Of a stretch of DNA of 9,876 nt, positions 6,444 through 9,876 are shown piece by piece. How positions within the stretch are numbered: the stretch's first letter is position 1; the number at the start of each line of letters is the position of its first letter. The position numbers and the translations under genes are program-made. Below the pieces are notes generated by a model. That model had not been told where the DNA came from. It saw nothing but the letters and a program-made list of their open reading frames with translations, and made no database searches. Source of the stretch: an uncultured Lachnospiraceae bacterium (GTDB taxonomy: Bacteria > Bacillota > Clostridia > Lachnospirales > Lachnospiraceae); assembly GCA_910585065.1 (NCBI GenBank), contig CAJUCG010000123.1, forward strand, positions 1-9,876, in the 5' to 3' direction.

Positions 6444-6599
6444 TCAATGCCCATGTTTGCGTTTTTTTGAGGGTCTGCCGAACGACTGTAATGTTCGGTT
6501 TATCTCGTCAAAATTTCGTTTCAGAGTGACAGCCTGGCGGTTTAGGCTGGGCTGTGCATCGAAAAAACGAATAAGGAAACGTTTGAAGGAAGAAGCCAT
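6444..6599 (-). CDS. Possible small basic protein, 51 residues
   Basis: Too short for standard gene calling but supported by a well-placed ribosome binding site: GTGAGG followed by 7 nt and ATG at 6599. The translation begins MASSFKRFLIRFFDAQPS and ends GRPSKKRKHGH before TGA. It is strongly basic with many Arg/Lys and an amphipathic start. It has no membrane segment and no family that I recognise. The gene lies upstream of trxA on the same strand, in an otherwise empty 370-bp gap between trxA and trmB. It could be a real small DNA/RNA-binding or membrane-surface protein, or a chance ORF. Conservation of the frame in relatives would decide. Confidence 0.45.
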   Translation of the reverse strand: MASSFKRFLIRFFDAQPSLNRQAVTLKRNFDEINRTLQSFGRPSKKRKHGH

Positions 6600-6652
6600 G
6601 CATATACCTCACTTCCCATACTGCACGAGAATATTATGCAGTGTTTTCCTAT

Positions 6653-6658
6653 AGTATA
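6653..6658 (-). promoter_or_regulatory. Weak -10 candidate (TATACT) for the small ORF / trxA
   Basis: TATACT on the minus strand, 54 bp upstream of the small ORF start, with TG four bases earlier but no recognisable -35. The interval 6600-6742 otherwise holds a 6-bp inverted repeat (ACTGCA 6620-6625, TGCAGT 6637-6642). Confidence 0.25.
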
Positions 6659-6742
6659 TGCAGGGATTTTCCCTTGGTATGCATTTGTGTTTTAGCTGGT
6701 CTGTCTGATTGCCCGGATGCCTGGAGCATTCATCTTTGATTA

Positions 6743-7390
6743 TTATTTTTCCGGAGGAAATGCCACAAGCCGATAGATCGGATTGCCCATAGCGGAGAAG
6801 CGTTCCTCGTACTCGGTCATCAGATTGCCCTCCATATAGGGGCTATGATGCAAGTCCCTGGTAATCTGTGCAAGCTGCCAGCCCATTTGTTCTGCTTGTT
6901 CGATGGAAAAATCAAAGAGTGTCTGGTTATCCGTTTTAAACTCAATCTGTCCGTCCGGCTGTAAAAATCTTCTGTACCGCGCGAGGAATTCCGATGAGGT
7001 CAGCCGCCTTCTCGCATGGCGTTCTTTTGGCCATGGATCGGAAAAATTCAGGTAGATTCTTGCTACCTCCAAAGGCGCGAACACCGCTTCGAGATGTTCT
7101 GCGCCATAGCGCAGGAAGGTAAGATTTGTGCATTCGCCGATACTCTCGCGTTTTGCAACTGCGCGAATCAGCACGCTCTCATACAGCTCAATGCCGATAT
7201 AGTTGATTTCGGGATGCTGCTGTGCCAGCGCGGTAATAAATTTTCCCTTGCCCATACCAATCTCAATATGAAGCGGATGATGGTTGCCAAAGAATTCATT
7301 CCAGCGTCCACGGTATTTTTCCGGCTCCTGTACAACGTAGGGGCTGGCGGCAATCGCCTCTTTTGCCCCCTTGATATTGCGTAATCTCAT
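6743..7390 (-). CDS. trmB: tRNA (guanine-N7-)-methyltransferase
   Basis: SAM-dependent enzyme that makes m7G46 in the variable loop of tRNAs. At 215 residues it matches B. subtilis TrmB (213 aa). It begins MRLRNIKGAKEAI; the SAM-binding loop is HIEIGMGKGKFI (41-52), followed by YIGIELYESVLIRA (64-77), the family signature LNFSDPWPKERHARRRLT (114-131), FKTDNQTLFDFS (151-162) and the C-terminal TEYEERF (192-198). The frame runs back to 7489, but the ATG at 7390 has GGAG 8 nt upstream and gives the family N-terminus. It has its own strong promoter. The long gap to the downstream small ORF and trxA suggests a separate transcript or slack read-through. Confidence 0.97.
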   Translation of the reverse strand: MRLRNIKGAKEAIAASPYVVQEPEKYRGRWNEFFGNHHPLHIEIGMGKGKFITALAQQHPEINYIGIELYESVLIRAVAKRESIGECTNLTFLRYGAEHLEAVFAPLEVARIYLNFSDPWPKERHARRRLTSSEFLARYRRFLQPDGQIEFKTDNQTLFDFSIEQAEQMGWQLAQITRDLHHSPYMEGNLMTEYEERFSAMGNPIYRLVAFPPEK

Positions 7391-7432
7391 ATTTTTTACT
7401 CCATGTGTAAATTTGAGTTGGAACTTGCTGCC

Positions 7433-7461
7433 ATTATATACGATTTTTAATGGAGATTCAA
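7433..7461 (-). promoter_or_regulatory. trmB promoter
   Basis: Minus strand: TTGAAT (7456-7461), 17-bp spacer, TATAAT (7433-7438), predicted leader about 35 nt. A small perfect hairpin CCCTG-TAA-CAGGG lies just upstream at 7474-7486. Confidence 0.8.
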
Positions 7462-7533
7462 TAGGCAGTTTATCCCTGTAACAGGGCAACCGCCAAAAAA
7501 TTGTAAAAAGATCCGGTGTTTTGGATGCGTCAT

Positions 7534-7935
7534 TTAACCTTCTATTCCATAAAATTGTACTTTCCAGCCCTCATCCTCTTTGACAAAGATAAGCGTCAGA
7601 TACAAAAGCATATCCTCTACACTGCTATCTGTAAATTCCAAAGAAACTTCGCATTTTTCACTTTTTATCTTTTCTTCATCGGACAATCCTTTTATCTTCA
7701 GTATGTTTATCGCGCCGATTTCCCCATATATATCGACATTCCCTTCGTATGTGCTTGCAAGATATTTTTTAACAGCGCAGATATCGTTGCCAAAATATGC
7801 TGCTGCAAATTCTTGCACAATACTTTTTATTTCTTGATAATCTTCATTTTGCGTGTCGCCATCCTCATCATCAATCTCTTTGTTGTCTCTGTCGGAAACA
7901 CTGTTTGCAGATGGCTGTTCTCGCGGAAGTTTCAA
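7534..7935 (-). pseudogene. N-terminally truncated, secreted-type protein of unknown function (NTF2-like fold possible)
   Basis: The open frame codes for about 133 residues but has no ATG. It opens after a TAA at 7945-7947, and the only starts are ATT or TTG (7935), without a ribosome binding site. The first 35 residues are a low-complexity acidic linker (SVSDRDNKEIDDEDGDTQNED), typical of the segment behind a lipoprotein signal peptide, but no signal peptide precedes it in any frame I checked upstream. The remainder (YQEIKSIVQEFAAAYFGNDI ... EGWKVQFYGIEG) has the pattern of small extracellular NTF2-like domains: a first helix with a following KKYL motif and a final GWKVxxYG strand. This is a resemblance, not an identification. 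It is probably a decayed gene whose 5' end was lost near the sirtuin promoter, or a leaderless TTG-started gene. Confidence 0.6.
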
Positions 7936-8022
7936 AATTTTATGTTATTATGGCAATTGCCTAAAGACAGATAACAGTTTAGTCTGTGGTTTTTATAAGC
8001 TGCTCAGATAAATATGAAATGA

Positions 8023-8050
8023 TTGCTTTTCTGATTTGTTTTGGTATAAT
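8023..8050 (+). promoter_or_regulatory. Promoter of the Sir2 gene, extended -10
   Basis: TTGCTT (8023-8028), 16-bp spacer, TATAAT (8045-8050) preceded by TGG, giving an extended -10. Predicted start near 8057, leaving an 80-nt leader. Confidence 0.75.
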
Positions 8051-8065
8051 AAAAGGGGAGAATTC

Positions 8066-8105
8066 TTGATCCTGTGATCAAATAGATGTATCCCTTTAGA
8101 AGGGA
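8066..8105 (+). other. Two small hairpins in the Sir2 leader
   Basis: TTGATC-CTGT-GATCAA (8066-8081) and TCCCTT-TAG-AAGGGA (8091-8105), both perfect. They lie between the predicted transcript start and the ribosome binding site. The first could also be a DNA operator just downstream of the promoter. No known riboswitch class is recognised. Confidence 0.4.
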
Positions 8106-8136
8106 ATATAAAATTTTAGGAAAGGAGAGGAATTTG

Positions 8137-8892
8137 ATGGACGAGAAAATAGCGCGTCTTGCCAGAATGTTTCACGAGAGTGAGAATATTGTATTTTTTG
8201 GGGGAGCGGGCGTTTCCACTGCAAGCAATATTCCGGATTTCCGCAGTTCAGAGGGGATTTTTTCCAAAAAACTAAAGGCACAGTTAACACCTGAACAGCT
8301 TGTATCGCATACTTTTTATGTCCGTTATCCGGAAGAGTTTTACCAATTTTATAAAGAAAATTTGCTTTATCCTAAGGCAGAACCGAATAATTGTCATATC
8401 GCGTTAGCAAAATTGGAGCAGATGGGAAAATTAAAGGCAGTGGTGACGCAAAATATTGATGGTCTGCACCAGGCGGCGGGAAGCAAGGTAGTCTATGAAC
8501 TGCATGGCTCAGTGCTTCGCAATTATTGTACCAAGTGCGGGAAGTTTTACCCGATGGAGTATGTGCATGATGCGGACGGTGTTCCGCACTGTGAAAACTG
8601 TGGTGGAACCATTAAGCCGGACGTGGTGCTTTATGAGGAGGGGCTTGACCAGGAGATTCTCTCGGGTGCGGTACGCGCGATCGAGGCAGCAGATATGCTG
8701 GTTATTGGAGGAACTTCGCTTGTTGTCTACCCAGCGGCGGGACTGATTGATTATTTTAGGGGAAGGCATCTGGTGCTGATTAACAAGAGTGTAACTGCGG
8801 CGGATGGCAGAGCGGAGCTGGTGATCAATGAGGATATTGCGAGGGTAATGAAAGAGAGTGTGGAAGCTTTGGAGGCTCTAGGAAGGTTATAA
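8137..8892 (+). CDS. NAD-dependent protein deacylase, Sir2 family
   Basis: Removes acyl groups from protein lysines using NAD+. The 251 residues hold the full sirtuin core: GGAGVSTASNIPDFRS (22-37, NAD loop), TQNIDGLHQAAGS (104-116), the catalytic His123 in ELHGS, a structural zinc site with Cys131, Cys134, Cys152 and Cys155, KPDVVLYEEGL (160-170) and GGTSLVVYPAAGLI (191-204). In the substrate pocket, the Tyr-x-x-Arg pair that marks desuccinylases (CobB Tyr92/Arg95, SIRT5) aligns with Tyr72 and Asn75 in PEEFYQFYKEN, so a deacetylase preference is likely. The frame opens 17 codons earlier, but AAAGGAGAGG precedes the ATG at 8137. No acetyl-CoA synthetase or other substrate gene is adjacent. 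Confidence 0.95.
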   Translation: MDEKIARLARMFHESENIVFFGGAGVSTASNIPDFRSSEGIFSKKLKAQLTPEQLVSHTFYVRYPEEFYQFYKENLLYPKAEPNNCHIALAKLEQMGKLKAVVTQNIDGLHQAAGSKVVYELHGSVLRNYCTKCGKFYPMEYVHDADGVPHCENCGGTIKPDVVLYEEGLDQEILSGAVRAIEAADMLVIGGTSLVVYPAAGLIDYFRGRHLVLINKSVTAADGRAELVINEDIARVMKESVEALEALGRL

Positions 8893-8915
8893 ATGGAACT
8901 TTGACGAAAAAAAGC

Positions 8916-8967
8916 ACAATTTGCACGAAGGATAGCTATATTTTACTTGCCATTTTCAGCAAATTGT
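8916..8967 (+). promoter_or_regulatory. Split 9-bp inverted repeat overlapping the transaldolase promoter
   Basis: ACAATTTGC (8916-8924) and its exact complement GCAAATTGT (8959-8967) are separated by 34 bp. The right arm sits between the -35 and -10 boxes of the transaldolase promoter and the left arm upstream of it. This geometry suits a regulator bound at two half-sites. No terminator is visible between the Sir2 stop and this promoter. Confidence 0.35.
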
Positions 8968-8975
8968 AGTATAAT
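8947..8975 (+). promoter_or_regulatory. Transaldolase promoter
   Basis: TTGCCA (8947-8952), 17-bp spacer, TATAAT (8970-8975). The leader is about 63 nt, AT-rich, ending in AAAGGAGGA. Confidence 0.85.
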
Positions 8976-9044
8976 TTAGAAAAAGTAAAATTATTTTACA
9001 TTTTTTTAAAGTTTTGATACTAATTTAAAAGGAGGATTTATAAA

Positions 9045-9698
9045 ATGAAGTTTTTTATCGACACAGCCAACGTGGAGGACATCAAGAAGGCAAATGATAT
9101 GGGCGTGATCTGCGGCGTTACAACGAACCCATCCCTTATCGCAAAGGAAGGCCGCGATTTTAACGAGGTGATCAAAGAGATTACTTCCATCGTGGACGGG
9201 CCTATCAGCGGCGAAGTAAAGGCGACAACTGTTGACGCTGAGGGGATGATCAAGGAAGGCCGCGAGATTGCTGCGATCCATCCGAACATGGTAGTGAAAA
9301 TCCCGATGACTGTTGAGGGCTTAAAGGCGGTAAAGGTGCTTTCTGCTGAGGGTATCAAAACCAATGTAACTTTAATTTTCTCTGCGAACCAGGCACTTCT
9401 TGCTGCAAGAGCGGGGGCAACCTATGTTTCGCCGTTCCTTGGTCGTCTGGACGATATCTCTACACCGGGAATCGATCTGATCCGCAATATCGCTGATATT
9501 TTTAATATTTATGGTCTGGAAACAGAGATTATTGCAGCGAGTGTACGCAACCCGATTCATATTACGGACTGCGCGCTTGCAGGTGCGCATATTGCGACTG
9601 TTCCGTACAGTGTTATTGTTCAGTGTACAAAGCACCCATTGACCGATCAGGGCATTGAGAAGTTCAAGAAGGACTATGAGGCGGTTTTCGGCAAATAA
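9045..9698 (+). CDS. tal: Transaldolase (short TalC / fructose-6-phosphate aldolase-like family)
   Basis: Schiff-base enzyme of the non-oxidative pentose phosphate pathway that transfers dihydroxyacetone from sedoheptulose-7-phosphate to glyceraldehyde-3-phosphate. The 217 residues match the short family (about 215-220). Seen: MKFFIDTANVEDIKKA, GVTTNPSLIAKEG (24-36), the Schiff-base Lys85 in MVVKIPMT, TNVTLIFSANQALLAARAGA and YVSPFLGRLDDI. E. coli fructose-6-phosphate aldolase has Gln59 and Tyr131 in its active site; here the corresponding residues are Glu57 (SGEVKA) and Phe131 (SPFLGR), the transaldolase pattern. GGAGG lies 8 nt before the ATG. Codon use favours frequent codons, fitting high expression. 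It is a single-gene unit with its own promoter; the 3' region carries structured repeats instead of a standard terminator. Confidence 0.95.
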   Translation: MKFFIDTANVEDIKKANDMGVICGVTTNPSLIAKEGRDFNEVIKEITSIVDGPISGEVKATTVDAEGMIKEGREIAAIHPNMVVKIPMTVEGLKAVKVLSAEGIKTNVTLIFSANQALLAARAGATYVSPFLGRLDDISTPGIDLIRNIADIFNIYGLETEIIAASVRNPIHITDCALAGAHIATVPYSVIVQCTKHPLTDQGIEKFKKDYEAVFGK

Positions 9699-9706
9699 GA
9701 TTAAGT

Positions 9707-9779
9707 AAACAGCATATTTCCGGGCAGTGGAAGGGGATATGCGGAACTCTAAAACAGCATATCCCCGGACAGAGCCCGG
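9707..9779 (+). repeat. Tandem 21-nt repeat forming alternative hairpins downstream of tal
   Basis: Two copies of a 21-nt repeat (9707-9727 and 9752-9772, three differences) start AAACAGCATAT and end CAG. Between them GGGGATATGC (9733-9742) can pair with the first copy (GCATATTTCC, 9712-9721, two G-U pairs) or perfectly with the second (GCATATCCCC, 9757-9766), but not with both. CCGGGC (9720-9725) and GCCCGG (9774-9779) can form an outer stem around the second hairpin. No U-run follows. Confidence 0.75.
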
Positions 9780-9876
9780 AGGGATTTTTAAGAACAAAGC
9801 GAATGAAAATCTCTCCTAGGTGATGGGCAGTGGAATACAGTGCCCGGAGAGATTTTTAAGAGCAAAGCGAATGAAA
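9774..9876 (+). repeat. Direct repeat of a 35-nt hairpin element with conserved loop (second copy cut by window edge)
   Basis: Positions 9774-9808 and 9842-9876 are 33/35 identical with a 68-bp period. In copy 1, GGAGGGATTTT (9778-9788) pairs with AAAATCTCTCC (9806-9816) with one G-U pair, leaving the 17-nt loop TAAGAACAAAGCGAATG; copy 2 has G for A in the loop and A for G in the stem, which would restore a Watson-Crick pair if its 3' arm is the same. GGGCAGTGGAA also recurs exactly at 9722-9732 and 9825-9835. Readable frames through the repeat lack a start and ribosome binding site. It looks like a dispersed palindromic repeat rather than a gene. Confidence 0.85.

Noticed and set aside
7490..7512. 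GGATCTTTTTACAAT on the minus strand, nearly the same as GGATCTTTTACAAT at 657-670
   Set aside because: A 14-nt AT-rich match with one indel, without any shared context or extended similarity, is not enough to call a repeat.
9372..9797. Minus-strand open frame of 141 codons across tal and the repeats
   Set aside because: It is antisense to the well-supported transaldolase and shows only low-complexity basic residues and no ribosome binding site; open because of codon bias on the other strand.

Overview
The window looks like chromosomal DNA of a low-to-moderate GC Firmicute, most likely a clostridial (Lachnospiraceae-type) gut bacterium. The support is strong GGAGG-type ribosome binding sites, sigma-A-like promoters (TTGAAT, TTGCTT or TTGCCA at -35 with TATAAT), a tRNA without encoded CCA, an AraR of the Bacillus/Clostridium GntR-LacI chimeric type, a short TalC-type transaldolase and a SARP-like response regulator. 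No phage, transposon, CRISPR or defence genes are visible. Most of the window is ordinary core and metabolic DNA. The assignment to organism is inference from style, not from a marker gene.

Layout. Positions 1-2629 lie on the minus strand: an AraR-type repressor, then araD (L-ribulose-5-phosphate 4-epimerase), then a D-Ala-D-Ala carboxypeptidase (peptidase S11) running off the left edge. Divergent from araR is a plus-strand regulator with a degenerate receiver and a SARP-type winged helix (2976-3788), then an 81-residue protein of unknown function. Two terminators facing each other separate this block from a minus-strand tRNA-Lys(CTT). A plus-strand AI-2E/PerM-family membrane protein follows, and a perfect bidirectional terminator separates it from a convergent minus-strand block: thioredoxin, a possible 51-residue basic protein, trmB, and a secreted-type ORF that has lost its N-terminus. 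The right side is plus strand: a Sir2 deacylase and a transaldolase, each with its own promoter.

Links between genes. AraR and AraD belong to L-arabinose use: AraD delivers D-xylulose-5-phosphate to the pentose phosphate pathway, in which the transaldolase works. The two loci are 6 kb apart with separate promoters, so co-regulation is not shown. The other genes look like independent housekeeping units.

No new multi-gene system was found. The most unusual signals are structural: (i) a tail after the transaldolase (9707-9876) with mutually exclusive hairpins and two copies of a 35-nt repeat that folds into a hairpin with a conserved loop; (ii) six TTACA/TGTAA elements in 96 bp upstream of the carboxypeptidase; (iii) a response regulator whose phospho-acceptor Asp is Asn. 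Several gene starts were moved to internal ATGs with good ribosome binding sites.
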